Source: CAIKLP01 sp965279595
Lineage (GTDB): Bacteria > Bacteroidota > Bacteroidia > Sphingobacteriales > Sphingobacteriaceae
Direction: 5' to 3'
DNA length: 64,000 nucleotides
Assembly (NCBI GenBank): GCA_965279595.1
Contig: OZ257246.1
Location: 2,480,001 to 2,544,000, forward strand
Shown here: one piece after another, positions 54,046 through 62,343 of the stretch
Position numbering within the stretch: the stretch's first letter is position 1
Layout of the letters: the number at the start of each line of letters is the position of its first letter
Notes under the pieces: generated by a model
What the model saw: the letters and a program-made list of their open reading frames with translations, nothing else
Databases searched by the model: none
What the model was told of the DNA's origin: nothing
Made by a program: the position numbers and the translations under genes

Positions 54046-54047
54046 AC

Positions 54048-54482
54048 ATGGCTGAGAAAAAATCTAAATTGGTTGAAATAAAAACCAAACCCACTGCAGC
54101 AAGTGTAACAGATTTCATCAATCAAATTGCGGATGAACAAAAACGCAAAGACTCATTTGTATTATTAGAAATGATGCAAAAAGCAACAGGCGAAGAACCT
54201 GTTTTGTGGAGCAGTGCTATTATTGGTTTCGGAATTAAAAGATATAAAAGTCCGAATACAGGAAGAGAAGTGGATTGGTTAATGATTGGCTTCTCCCCTC
54301 GCAAAGCTAATCTCTCCCTATATCTTAGCGTTGGTATCAAAGAACACGCAGCTGCATTAGCAAAGCTAGGCAAGCACAAAACAGGCGTAGGATGTTTATA
54401 TATCAATAAGCTAGAAGAAATAGATTTGAAAGTATTGAAAAGTTTAATCGATGCTGCCGTAAAAAAAAGTAAATCACTTTAA
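54048..54482 (+). CDS. DUF1801 domain protein
   Basis: The 144-residue protein shows the DUF1801 pattern: VTDFINQIADEQKRKDSFVL, then MMQKATGEEPVLWSSAIIGFG, a variable middle, and a C-terminal GVGCLYINKLEEIDLKVLKSL. The fold is related to frataxin-like YdhG proteins; its role is unknown. Translation is probably coupled to the preceding DUF1579-like gene. Confidence 0.88.
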   Translation: MAEKKSKLVEIKTKPTAASVTDFINQIADEQKRKDSFVLLEMMQKATGEEPVLWSSAIIGFGIKRYKSPNTGREVDWLMIGFSPRKANLSLYLSVGIKEHAAALAKLGKHKTGVGCLYINKLEEIDLKVLKSLIDAAVKKSKSL

Positions 54483-54552
54483 TTGCTTCCAATAAAATTG
54501 TCTAATTAGTTTTAAATATAAATTTTGATTTAAATAAAATTTATAAAGATGA

Positions 54553-54560
54553 TATATTTG
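54553..54560 (+). promoter_or_regulatory. -7 promoter box (TATATTTG) for the GNAT gene
   Basis: It matches TAnnTTTG, 29 nt before the ATG at 54590, supporting that ATG over the upstream TTG at 54575. Confidence 0.5.
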
Positions 54561-54589
54561 AGCAGCAAAAAACATTGCCTTCAAATAAG

Positions 54590-55048
54590 ATGCAAAATTA
54601 TACTTTACTCCGTACCGACTCCAACCATCCTGCCTTTCAAAAATTAGTTATTGAACTCGATAAAGAATTAGCTATTAGAGATGGGGAGGAACATGCTTTT
54701 TATGATCAATTTAATAAAATCACCAATATCAAAGAAGTTGTTGTTTTGTTTGATAAAGAAGCAGCAATTGGATGTGGAGCTATTAAATTTTATGATGCAA
54801 CAAGCATGGAAGTTAAACGCATGTATGTGCCTTTGGCTCAACGTGGACAAGGCATTGCATCCATCATCTTAAAAGAATTGGAACAATGGGCAAAAGAATT
54901 AGGTGCACAAAAATGTATATTAGAAACAGGTATAATGCAACCCGAAGCCATTCAATTATATCAAAAAAATAATTATCAACGCATAGCCAATTACGGACAA
55001 TATGCAGGGATAGAAAACAGTGTTTGTTTTGAAAAAGTAATTGGCTAA
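54590..55048 (+). CDS. GNAT-family N-acetyltransferase
   Basis: From the ATG at 54590 the protein is 152 residues. It has the acetyl-CoA motif VPLAQRGQGIASIILKELEQW and the final sheet ILETGIMQPEAIQLYQKNNYQRI. It acetylates an unknown amine; the domain is complete. A bidirectional terminator separates it from the converging katG gene. Confidence 0.88.
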   Translation: MQNYTLLRTDSNHPAFQKLVIELDKELAIRDGEEHAFYDQFNKITNIKEVVVLFDKEAAIGCGAIKFYDATSMEVKRMYVPLAQRGQGIASIILKELEQWAKELGAQKCILETGIMQPEAIQLYQKNNYQRIANYGQYAGIENSVCFEKVIG

Positions 55049-55083
55049 ATATTAAATCAAATAAAGTCATTTATATATCAAAA

Positions 55084-55117
55084 AAAAAGGTGAACCATAT
55101 AAATAGTTCACCTTTTT
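55084..55117. terminator. Bidirectional terminator between GNAT and katG genes
   Basis: The stem AAAAAGGTGAAC/GTTCACCTTTTT has a 10-nt loop and A and T runs on either side, serving both converging genes. Confidence 0.88.
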
Positions 55118-55141
55118 AATGATGATTATTTTAAAAAATAA

Positions 55142-57346
55142 CTAAGCTAAATCAAAGCGATCTAAATTCATTACTTTATTCCAAGCAGCTACAAAATCTT
55201 TTACAAAATGAGCTTGAGCATCAGCACTACCGTATACTTCAGCCAAAGCACGCAATTCTGAATTAGAACCAAAAATCAAATCAACACGTGAAGCTGACCA
55301 TTTAGGTGCATCCGTTTTACGATCAGATCCTGTAAAGAAAGTTTGTGCATCTGAAGTAGCTTTCCAAGTAGTCCCTAAGTCTAATAAATTCACAAAGAAG
55401 TCATTGCTTAAAGTATCAGCTTTTTTGCTAAACACCCCTAAATTGCTTTGATCATAATTGGTATTCAACACACGCAAACCACCAATTAAAACAGTCATTT
55501 CAGGAGCAGTTAAAGTCATTAATTGTGCTCTATCAACCAACATTTCTTCAGCAGTAGCTGCATGTTTAGGAGCATAATAATTACGGAAACCATCCGCCGC
55601 AGGTTCCAATACTGCAAAAGATTCAACATCTGTTTGTGCTTGTGTAGCATCACCTCTACCTGGGGTAAATGGAACTTGTATTGCTTGTCCAGCATTTTTT
55701 GCAGCTTGTTCAACCGCAACACAACCAGCCAATACAATTAAATCGGCCATAGAAACTTTTTTGCCATTGCTTTGTGCTGCATTGAATTCTTTTTGAATAG
55801 TTTCTAAAGCAGACAATACTTTTTTCAATTGAGTTGGATTGTTTACTTCCCAATCTTTTTGAGGAGCTAAACAAATACGTGCTCCATTAGCACCACCGCG
55901 CTTATCAGAGCCACGGAAGGTAGCTGCTGAAGCCCATGCAGTGCTTACCATTTCTGAAATAGATAAACCACTTGCTAATAATTTTGCTTTCAAAGCAGTG
56001 ATATCATTGGCATCAATTAAAGGATGATTAACTGCAGGAATTGGATCTTGCCAAATCAATTCTTCTTTGGGTACTTCCGGACCTAAATAACGAGAAATTG
56101 GGCCCATATCACGGTGGGTTAATTTAAACCAAGCACGTGCAAATGCATCTGCAAATTCATTTGGGTTTTCAAAAAATCTTCTTGATATTTTTTCATAAAT
56201 AGGATCCATTCTTAAAGACAAATCCGTAGTCAACATAGTTGGTGCATGCTTTTTGGAAGCATCATGTGCATCAGGCACAGAACCTGCACCTCCATTATCT
56301 TTGGGTTTCCATTGATGTGCACCTGCCGGGCTTTTACTTAACTCCCATTCAAAACCAAATAGGTTTTCAAAAAAGTTATTGCTCCATTTGGTTGGAGTAG
56401 TTGTCCAAGCACCTTCTAAACCACTGGTGATGGTATCAACCCCCTTACCAGTTCCAAAAGAATTTTTCCAACCAGTTCCTTGTTCTTCAATACTTGCAGC
56501 TGCAGGTTCTTTACCTACATACTTATCTGCATCAGCAGCGCCATGTGTTTTACCAAAGGTATGTCCGCCAGCAATTAAAGCCACCGTTTCTTCATCATTC
56601 ATGGCCATGCGACCAAAAGTTTCTCTGATATCAATTGCAGCAGCTATTGGATCAGGGTTACCATTCGGACCTTGAGGATTTACATAAATCAATCCCATTT
56701 GCACGGCTGCTAAAGGGTTTTCTAATTCACGATTGCCTGTATAACGTTTATCATCTAACCATTGACTTTCTGATCCCCAATAAATTTCTTCTTCTGGTTC
56801 CCAAACATCTTCTCTGCCACCAGCAAAACCAAAGGTTTCAAAGCCCATTGATTCTAAAGCACAGTTACCAGCTAAAATCATTAAATCAGCCCATGATATT
56901 TTTTGTCCATATTTTTGTTTCAATGGCCAAAGCAATAAACGAGCTTTATCTAAATTGGCATTATCAGGCCAGCTATTTAAAGGGGCAAAACGCTGTGTTC
57001 CTGAACCTGCTCCACCTCTACCATCTGAAATACGGTAAGTACCGGCACTGTGCCATGCCATGCGGATAAAAAACGGACCATAATGTCCGTAATCAGCAGG
57101 CCACCAATCTTGCGACTGAGTCATGATGTCAAAAATTTCTTGCTTCAATGTTTTCAAATCCAACGACTGAAAAGCTTCTGCGTAATTGAAGCCCTCTTTC
57201 ATTGGGTTGGATAAGTTGGAATGTTGACGCAGAATATTCAACTTCAATTGGTTGGGCCACCATTCTTGGTTACGGGTTCCACCACCCGCTGATTTCTTCA
57301 CTTCACCCCCATGAAATGGGAATGGGCACTTGCTTTCACTGTTCAT
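55142..57346 (-). CDS. katG: Catalase-peroxidase KatG
   Basis: The 734-residue two-domain haem enzyme has the distal site MAWHSAGTYRISDGRGG, including the Trp of the Met-Tyr-Trp adduct, and the Tyr in LIYVNPQGPNGNPDP. The proximal histidine is in ALIAGGHTFGKTHGA. The C-terminal half is a degenerate repeat of the first, as usual. It breaks down hydrogen peroxide in the cytoplasm and can also activate isoniazid-type drugs. It is monocistronic; the upstream 60 bases lack a clear -7 box. Length is normal. Confidence 0.96.
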   Translation of the reverse strand: MNSESKCPFPFHGGEVKKSAGGGTRNQEWWPNQLKLNILRQHSNLSNPMKEGFNYAEAFQSLDLKTLKQEIFDIMTQSQDWWPADYGHYGPFFIRMAWHSAGTYRISDGRGGAGSGTQRFAPLNSWPDNANLDKARLLLWPLKQKYGQKISWADLMILAGNCALESMGFETFGFAGGREDVWEPEEEIYWGSESQWLDDKRYTGNRELENPLAAVQMGLIYVNPQGPNGNPDPIAAAIDIRETFGRMAMNDEETVALIAGGHTFGKTHGAADADKYVGKEPAAASIEEQGTGWKNSFGTGKGVDTITSGLEGAWTTTPTKWSNNFFENLFGFEWELSKSPAGAHQWKPKDNGGAGSVPDAHDASKKHAPTMLTTDLSLRMDPIYEKISRRFFENPNEFADAFARAWFKLTHRDMGPISRYLGPEVPKEELIWQDPIPAVNHPLIDANDITALKAKLLASGLSISEMVSTAWASAATFRGSDKRGGANGARICLAPQKDWEVNNPTQLKKVLSALETIQKEFNAAQSNGKKVSMADLIVLAGCVAVEQAAKNAGQAIQVPFTPGRGDATQAQTDVESFAVLEPAADGFRNYYAPKHAATAEEMLVDRAQLMTLTAPEMTVLIGGLRVLNTNYDQSNLGVFSKKADTLSNDFFVNLLDLGTTWKATSDAQTFFTGSDRKTDAPKWSASRVDLIFGSNSELRALAEVYGSADAQAHFVKDFVAAWNKVMNLDRFDLA

Positions 57347-57408
57347 ATTATTGCTTAAATTATATTTGTTAAATTGAATGCTTGAAAATAAACAAATGAA
57401 ACGTTTTT

Positions 57409-57744
57409 TTAGGAAAAATGTTCGGATGTGGAGAAAAAAGGGCTGTTTATGAAGTGTTCCATTTTGATACTGCCTAAAAACACCTCATTTATTGGGTCCA
57501 ATAAAAATTTCTTTTTACTAATTTTTAAACAAGGGCGCATTAAATCGTTGAATTCATTAGAATAAAAAATTGACTGTCCAAACTCAACATTATTCTCTCT
57601 TAAAATTTTTGCTCCTACTGTATTTGCCAAAATATTTGTATCATTTTTATCAATTTGTTTTGCGATTGATCCATTTTCCATTTTGCCAAAATTTTGGTCG
57701 CCAATTTTGGAATTGAATTTTAAAAGCCCCAGTTGATTTGCCAT
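57409..57744 (-). CDS. Truncated hypothetical protein of a Bacteroidota family
   Basis: The 111-residue frame opens QLGLLKFNSKIGDQNFGKM and continues ENGSIAKQIDKNDTN and RENNVEFGQSIFYSNEFND. I recall a family of about 200-residue Bacteroidota proteins with a similar opening pattern (LKGKIGGLTFYK, then RTRENGAEFG), often near repeats; the likeness is to the first 80 residues only. The last 30 residues look unrelated, suggesting a broken copy. It lies upstream of the TGTAC array. Low certainty. Confidence 0.4.
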   Translation of the reverse strand: MANQLGLLKFNSKIGDQNFGKMENGSIAKQIDKNDTNILANTVGAKILRENNVEFGQSIFYSNEFNDLMRPCLKISKKKFLLDPINEVFLGSIKMEHFINSPFFSTSEHFS

Positions 57745-57850
57745 TTTATTTAATTTTAATTTTAAAAATTTGAATGAATTAAATTATCGGTTCGAACGAC
57801 AAAACAAATGTAAAATCGAAAAAATACAATTCAAATGCCCAGTGCCGAAT

Positions 57851-57910
57851 TGTACACTTTTGTCCGCTTTTGTACACTTTTGTACAGAATTGTACTGAAT
57901 TGTACACTTT
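57851..57910 (+). repeat. Six 10-bp units, each beginning TGTAC (phased array)
   Basis: Units start at 57851, 57861, 57871, 57881, 57891 and 57901. Units 1, 3 and 6 are TGTACACTTT; the others vary after or within TGT(A/C)C. The exact 10-bp period places the palindromic GTAC on one face of the helix. Confidence 0.85.
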
Positions 57911-57990
57911 TATTTCCCAAGAAAACAGCCTTTCTGCATTACAAACATCGTTTTTTTTTGACATAAGCTTTGATGCAAGTTACAAGCTTC

Positions 57991-58289
57991 TCTTGGGCTC
58001 TCTTGGGCGGGTCTTGGGCGAGTCTTGGGCGAGCCTATGGAAAGTCTTGGGCGAGTCTATGGAAAGTCTTGGGTGAGGTATGGGCGAGGTATGGGCAAGG
58101 TATGGGTAAGGTATGGGAAAGATATGGGCGAGGTATGGGAAAGGTATGGGCGAGGTATGGGCGAGGTACGGGTAAGGTACGGGCGAAGTATGGGTAAGGT
58201 ACGGGAAAGGTACGGGCGAAGTACGGGTAAGGTACGGGCGAAGTACGGGTAAGGTACGGGCGAGGTACGGGAAAGGTACGGGCGAAGTA
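57991..58289 (+). repeat. 11-bp minisatellite, about 27 units
   Basis: From 58001 the period is 11 bp. Early units are TCTTGGGCGAG alternating with (T/C)CTATGGAAAG. From 58078-58081 units are (T/C)GGG(C/T/A)(G/A)A(G/A)GTA, 19 in a row to 58289. The T at the first position gives way to C towards the right end. The array is G-rich on this strand and clearly above local GC. Because 3 units equal 11 codons, every frame encodes an 11-residue repeat; this is not good evidence of coding. Confidence 0.9.
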
Positions 58290-58749
58290 TGCAAAAATGG
58301 AGGCAAAAGTTTTTCGGATTTTCTTAGAATATTTCTTCGTTTTTGAAAAAACAATTTGAACTTCGAATATTTTATTTCTAATTTTTAATAAGAAAAGATT
58401 TACATTGATGTAAAAAAATCCATCGTAATACCGATGAAAATTTAGTCGAAATTTACTGCATAAATAAACCTGCAAGAATGCAGTTGTAGATAGAAAATCC
58501 AGTAAAAATTTCTACTCACAAACACTAATAAACCATAGCAATAAATTATTAAAAAAAATAGAATGAACCCCAATAAAAACGAATGATTGAAAGGAAATTA
58601 TTGCTTATTCAAATTAGAAAAAGAAAAAAATAAATTAAAAAAATTCAGGTTACTCAAAATTGTTACTCAACATTTCCAAAATCTTTTTTAAATCCTCGCC
58701 TTCTTTCTCATTCTTATTTTACCATCCACCAAAATAAATTTTGCGCAAT

Positions 58750-58769
58750 CAAATATAGCGTTATATTTG
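58750..58769 (+). promoter_or_regulatory. Palindromic operator overlapping the ArsR -7 box
   Basis: CAAATATA (58750-58757) and TATATTTG (58762-58769) are perfect inverted repeats around GCGT. The right half is the TAnnTTTG -7 box and TTTG at 58739-58742 is 19 nt upstream, an ideal -33/-7 spacing. The layout suggests autoregulation by the ArsR protein. Confidence 0.6.
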
Positions 58770-58789
58770 CAGTCAAATAACTGCGCATT

Positions 58790-59122
58790 ATGGAAGCAAG
58801 AAGAGATATATTTCAGGCCATAGCCGACCCTACACGTAGATCCATATTGAGTTTGCTGGCATTTGGGGCAATGACACCGGGTGCTATTGCTGACAATTTT
58901 GACTCGTCGAGACAAACCATTTCTAAACATATTCAAATATTGACGGAGTGCCAATTGGTTCGCCAGGAACAAAAAGGGAGAGAAATTTATTACCATTTCA
59001 ACCCTAAAAAATTGGTTGAAGTAGCTGATTGGTTGAGTCAATATACTCAGTTTTGGAATGAGAAATTTAATTCATTGGATCAATATTTAACTAAAGTTCA
59101 AAATAAAAAAATAAAAAAATGA
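58790..59122 (+). CDS. ArsR-family transcriptional regulator (SRPBCC-linked)
   Basis: The 110-residue winged-helix protein has AIADPTRRSILSLLAFGAMTPG (given in part), the recognition helix region NFDSSRQTISKHIQILTECQ and the wing QEQKGREIYYHFNPKKL. No ArsR metal-binding CxC is present in the helix, so it is a non-metal-type ArsR as commonly paired with SRPBCC genes. Its stop overlaps the ATG of the next gene (ATGA). It probably represses its own promoter. Confidence 0.9.
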   Translation: MEARRDIFQAIADPTRRSILSLLAFGAMTPGAIADNFDSSRQTISKHIQILTECQLVRQEQKGREIYYHFNPKKLVEVADWLSQYTQFWNEKFNSLDQYLTKVQNKKIKK

Positions 59123-59631
59123 TGAATCAATCAGACAAAAAAGAAGGACTGAAAATAGTTCGTGAATTTAAAGCACCCATAGCTATGGTGTTTGACGCAT
59201 TTGCAAAGCCTGAAGCTATTTCACAATGGTGGGGACCGGAAGGAATGAGCATGAGTGTTTTGCAATTTGATTTCAAACAAGGAGGGAAAATGCATTATAA
59301 ATTAGAAGGAAATGATCAAATAATGTGGGGTCTCTTTCAATACCAAAAAATCAATCATCCTAACTTGGTAGAATTTGTTTCTTCTTTTTCAGATGAAAAT
59401 GCTAACATCTGCAAATCACCTTTTCCTATGGACTTTCCACTTGAAATTTATAACCAATTAACTTTAGTAGAAAATAATGGGATAACCACCATTACACTTT
59501 CAGGGCATCCAATCAATGCAACTGCTGAACAAGAAGCAACTTATTATTCAATTATTGAAAATATGAATCAAGGTTTTGCTGGAACATTTAATCAGTTGGA
59601 AATGTATTTGAATAAAATACAACAACAATAA
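59119..59631 (+). CDS. SRPBCC/AHSA1-family protein
   Basis: The 170-residue protein has the START-like fold: VREFKAPIAMVFDAFAKPEAISQWWGPEGM, the family start (split), and later YYSIIENMNQGFAGTFNQLEMYL. Such proteins bind hydrophobic ligands, but their roles are mostly unknown; many are co-expressed with an ArsR repressor exactly as here. Translation is coupled by ATGA overlap. It ends about 110 bases before the BRO/DinD pseudogene. Confidence 0.88.
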   Translation: MMNQSDKKEGLKIVREFKAPIAMVFDAFAKPEAISQWWGPEGMSMSVLQFDFKQGGKMHYKLEGNDQIMWGLFQYQKINHPNLVEFVSSFSDENANICKSPFPMDFPLEIYNQLTLVENNGITTITLSGHPINATAEQEATYYSIIENMNQGFAGTFNQLEMYLNKIQQQ

Positions 59632-59739
59632 ACCATATCATTAGTGTAATAAATATAAGTAATAAAAATTTATTTAAAAAGAAAGCATGTACTACTTTTT
59701 TAGTAATTTGTAGAATATAATTAAGTAAAGGATTGAGAA

Positions 59740-60562
59740 ATGAATGAGATAAAATTATTTGAAAATAAAAAAGTAAGAAGTCATTGGGATAATGATAAAG
59801 AAGTATGGTATTTCTCAGTAATTGATATAATTGAAATATTAACAGGAAGCAGTTTACCAAAAAGATATTGGAGTGATTTAAAAAAGAAACTTAATTCTGA
59901 AGGTAATGAATCGTACGAAAAAATCGTACGGTTGAAATTGTTGGCAGAAGACGGTAAAATGAGAGAAACTGACTCAGCAGATACAGAAACTTTACTACGA
60001 ATTATCCAATCTATACCCTCACCAAAAGCAGAGCCATTTAAAAAATGGCTTGCAAAAGTCGGCTTTGAACGTATAAATGAATTAGCAGACCCAAGTCAAA
60101 GTATTGATAGAACAAGAGAAAATTGGCAAAAACTTGGTAGGAGTGAAAAATGGATTCAACAACGATTGACTGGGCAAGAAACTAGAAATAAACTTACTGA
60201 TTATTGGAAAGAAAATGGTGTTGAAAAGGACAATGAATTTGCTTTGCTTACTAATATAATACATCAAGAATGGACTGGATTAACGATAAAAAAATAAAGA
60301 TTTAAAAGGATTAAAATCACAAAATATACGTGAACATATGAGTGAGGCCGAATTGATTTTTACAGCACTAGCTGAATTATCCACTCGACAAATTGCAGAG
60401 GCAAATGAAGCAAAAGGCCTACAAGAAAATAAAAAAGCTGGAAAGAAAGGCGGAAAAATAGCAAAAGATGCGAAACAACAATTGGAATTACAAACAGGCA
60501 AAAAAGTGCTAACTAGTAATAATTTTTTGCCACCAAAAAAAGAACATAAGAAATTGAAATAA
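59740..60562 (+). pseudogene. BRO/DinD-type DNA-damage-inducible protein, frameshifted
   Basis: The first frame (59740-60297) carries a Bro-N domain (SHWDNDKEVWYFSVIDIIEI) and DinD-like SQSIDRTRENWQKLGRSEKW. It ends at TIKK-stop in an A7 run (60288-60294). In the +1 frame the expected continuation starts immediately after the run (KDLKGLKSQNIREHMSEAEL) and goes on to KKAGKKGGKIAKDAKQQLEL, ending at 60562, just as in intact family members. Removing one A would restore a full protein of about 273 residues. It is either a pseudogene, phase-variable, or a sequencing error in a homopolymer. Confidence 0.8.
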
Positions 60563-60641
60563 GTTAAATTCAAAACCTTTATATGTTTAGCAATACTTAA
60601 AAACACACTAATATCCAATTCCTACCTCCAGTTGTTAAATA

Positions 60642-60676
60642 ACAACCAAAAGTAGTGCAAATACAACCAGAAGTAG
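60642..60676 (+). promoter_or_regulatory. Two direct repeats (ACAACCAAAAGTAG/ACAACCAGAAGTAG) upstream of the XRE gene
   Basis: 14-base copies at 60642-60655 and 60663-60676 differ at one position and are 21 bp apart, about two helical turns. They lie 30-70 nt upstream of the -7 box and could be regulator-binding sites. A short GTTGTT/AACAAC hairpin precedes them. Confidence 0.4.
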
Positions 60677-60709
60677 CCTAAAATATTGAATGAAAGGAAT
60701 GAGTCGAAA

Positions 60710-60717
60710 TATCTTTG
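60710..60717 (+). promoter_or_regulatory. -7 promoter box (TATCTTTG) for the XRE-pentapeptide gene
   Basis: It matches TAnnTTTG with TTG at 60686-60688, 21 nt upstream, as a possible -33 element; the ATG is at 60741. Confidence 0.55.
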
Positions 60718-60740
60718 TAGCATCTTAAACAAATAAAATC

Positions 60741-61643
60741 ATGATGCTCAATTCAAAAACAGTAGGTAATAAAATTACCGAAGCAAGAAAGAAAATGAAT
60801 CTTTCACAATCAGCACTTGCACAGCAAGTAGCCATTAGTGCCCAAGCGGTTGGAAAATGGGAACGCGGTGAATCCATGCCCGACATTGCCACCTTGAACC
60901 GATTAGCAGTTATATTGGGAGTTGACTTAAATTATTTTTCGGAAGATTTTGAATCAGTAGATGTGGAAACCATCCATACGGAATTTAAAGAAAATCAAAT
61001 CGCAGAAAAATCAAAACCCAACGTAAAGAAAAAACTTAGTTGGGACATGTCTGAAAGTAATTGGGAAAATGTGGATTTCTCAGGTTTGAAAAACTTACAA
61101 GAAAAGTTCAGTTCATCCAATGTCAAAAATTGCCAATTCATTGGTTCTGATTTATCGGGATTGATATTGAAAAGCAATAACATGGAGAGTTGTGATTTTT
61201 CAGGTTCAACTATCAACCAAAGTCAATTCATCAAATCCCATTTAGCAAAAAACGTATTCAAAAATTGTTCATTTCATGAAACAGAATTTACTGGCAGCTA
61301 TGTGTCGGATAGTGATTTCAGCCACGCTGACTTTACAGAAATGAGTTTTAAATCTGGAGGCTTTGAGAAAAACAACTTGGAAGGGGCAACATGGAAACAC
61401 AGTTCTTTCTTAGAAACTCGAATAGCTAATTTAGTTTTTGAAGGCACACTGGAAGATTGCTTTTTTGAAAGATGTTCTTTTTCAAAAGTTAGCTTTCAAA
61501 ATGCTAAACTATTAAACTGCTTTTTTAAATACAATGAGCTGAAACGCATACAATTTGTGAATTGTGTGGCTGATCGAATTACTTATGAATTATTGAAAAG
61601 TGGGAATGCAGATGTATCTGGAATAAGTATTTTAACAGAATAA
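60741..61643 (+). CDS. XRE-type HTH regulator fused to pentapeptide repeats
   Basis: The 300-residue protein has an N-terminal XRE helix-turn-helix (ITEARKKMNLSQSALAQQVA, AQAVGKWERGESMPD) covering residues 9-68. A linker runs to about 100. Pentapeptide-like A(D/N)LxF-type repeats follow over about 105-285 (for example CDFSGSTINQSQF, DSDFSHADFTEM and CSFSKVSFQN), expected to form a right-handed quadrilateral beta-helix that can mimic DNA. It is an unusual pairing of a DNA binder with a DNA-mimic-like fold. It is monocistronic with its own promoter and terminator. Confidence 0.82.
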   Translation: MMLNSKTVGNKITEARKKMNLSQSALAQQVAISAQAVGKWERGESMPDIATLNRLAVILGVDLNYFSEDFESVDVETIHTEFKENQIAEKSKPNVKKKLSWDMSESNWENVDFSGLKNLQEKFSSSNVKNCQFIGSDLSGLILKSNNMESCDFSGSTINQSQFIKSHLAKNVFKNCSFHETEFTGSYVSDSDFSHADFTEMSFKSGGFEKNNLEGATWKHSSFLETRIANLVFEGTLEDCFFERCSFSKVSFQNAKLLNCFFKYNELKRIQFVNCVADRITYELLKSGNADVSGISILTE

Positions 61644-61701
61644 TGTAAAAATATCTATTTGCTTTTCTCTGCGTACCAGTTTATTTTCAAACAAAATTTT
61701 T

Positions 61702-61745
61702 AAAAACGAATTAAAAATCATTTCCTTTTTTAATTCGTTTTTTTC
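61702..61745 (+). terminator. Strong terminator after the XRE-pentapeptide gene
   Basis: A 15-bp AT-rich stem (AAAACGAATTAAAAA with its complement) has an 8-nt loop followed by T7. Confidence 0.88.
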
Positions 61746-61791
61746 TTTCTAATCTTTCTTATCTTCAAATAAAAAAATGAACTATTAAAAA

Positions 61792-62295
61792 ATGAACCCT
61801 CCACCCTATTCTCTTTTCCCTGTTCTCCAATACCCGCAAGTTACCTTGCACCAAATTTTGCCGAAGGATGTAGAAAGCATCATTGATATTTCCTTTTACA
61901 GCGGGAAAAAAGCAAGCAATTTGCAAGAAGCAAATGTGATGCAACATCATATTCATCAAGATTATTTAAAAGGAAATTCTATTCATTGGGGAATTGCAGA
62001 AAACAAAAGCAATCAGCTCATAGGCACTGTTGGCTATTATAGAGGCTTTGAAAATGGCGCTGGTGAATTGGGTTGTGTATTGTTAGCAAATTATCAAGGC
62101 AAAGGTTATATGACCAAAGCCATGCAATTAGCCATTGATTTTGGAATACACAAAATGCAGCTTCAAAAAATTTGGGCAGCTACTCATACACATAATGTGA
62201 AAGCCAAAGAATTACTAAGTCGTTTACTTTTTGTTCAAATTGAAGAATTAGAAAATGATTTGATACGATTTGAATACCCAAAAAACATTTTGTAG
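61792..62295 (+). CDS. GNAT-family N-acetyltransferase (RimJ/RimL-like)
   Basis: The 167-residue protein is of the RimJ/L type: PQVTLHQILPKDVESIIDI opening, GELGCVLLANYQGKGYMTKA as the acetyl-CoA loop, and KIWAATHTHNVKAKELLSRL. Such enzymes acetylate N-termini of ribosomal proteins or small amines; the substrate is unknown. It is preceded by a terminator and followed by DUF4406. Confidence 0.88.
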   Translation: MNPPPYSLFPVLQYPQVTLHQILPKDVESIIDISFYSGKKASNLQEANVMQHHIHQDYLKGNSIHWGIAENKSNQLIGTVGYYRGFENGAGELGCVLLANYQGKGYMTKAMQLAIDFGIHKMQLQKIWAATHTHNVKAKELLSRLLFVQIEELENDLIRFEYPKNIL

Positions 62296-62343
62296 GAAAT
62301 ATTTTTTCATTTCGTAATTTTAATCAAGCAATAAATAAATTTT

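Larger units (their letters stand above)
57745..58789. other. Gene-free island between katG block and ArsR operon
   Basis: No convincing gene in about 1.0 kb. It holds the phased TGTAC array (57851-57910), the 11-bp minisatellite (57991-58289), an AT-rich stretch (58300-58735) with many stops, and finally the ArsR promoter. Apparent long frames over the minisatellite exist in several frames because the unit lacks stop codons. Confidence 0.75.

Noticed and set aside
56379..57069. Plus-strand frames of 98 and 144 codons inside katG
   Set aside because: They are antisense shadows of a strongly conserved katG reading frame.
57779..57964. 61-codon minus-strand frame overlapping the TGTAC array
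   Set aside because: It encodes the repeat itself, has no homologous pattern and lacks a promoter.
57851..58289. CRISPR array
   Set aside because: Periods of 10 and 11 bp with no spacers and no cas genes nearby.
58035..58475. 146-codon minus-strand frame and several plus-strand frames over the 11-bp array (PVPRPYL or YGRGMGK repeats)
   Set aside because: The repeat unit lacks stop codons and 33 bp equals 11 codons, so all frames look open; no start context or domain supports a protein.
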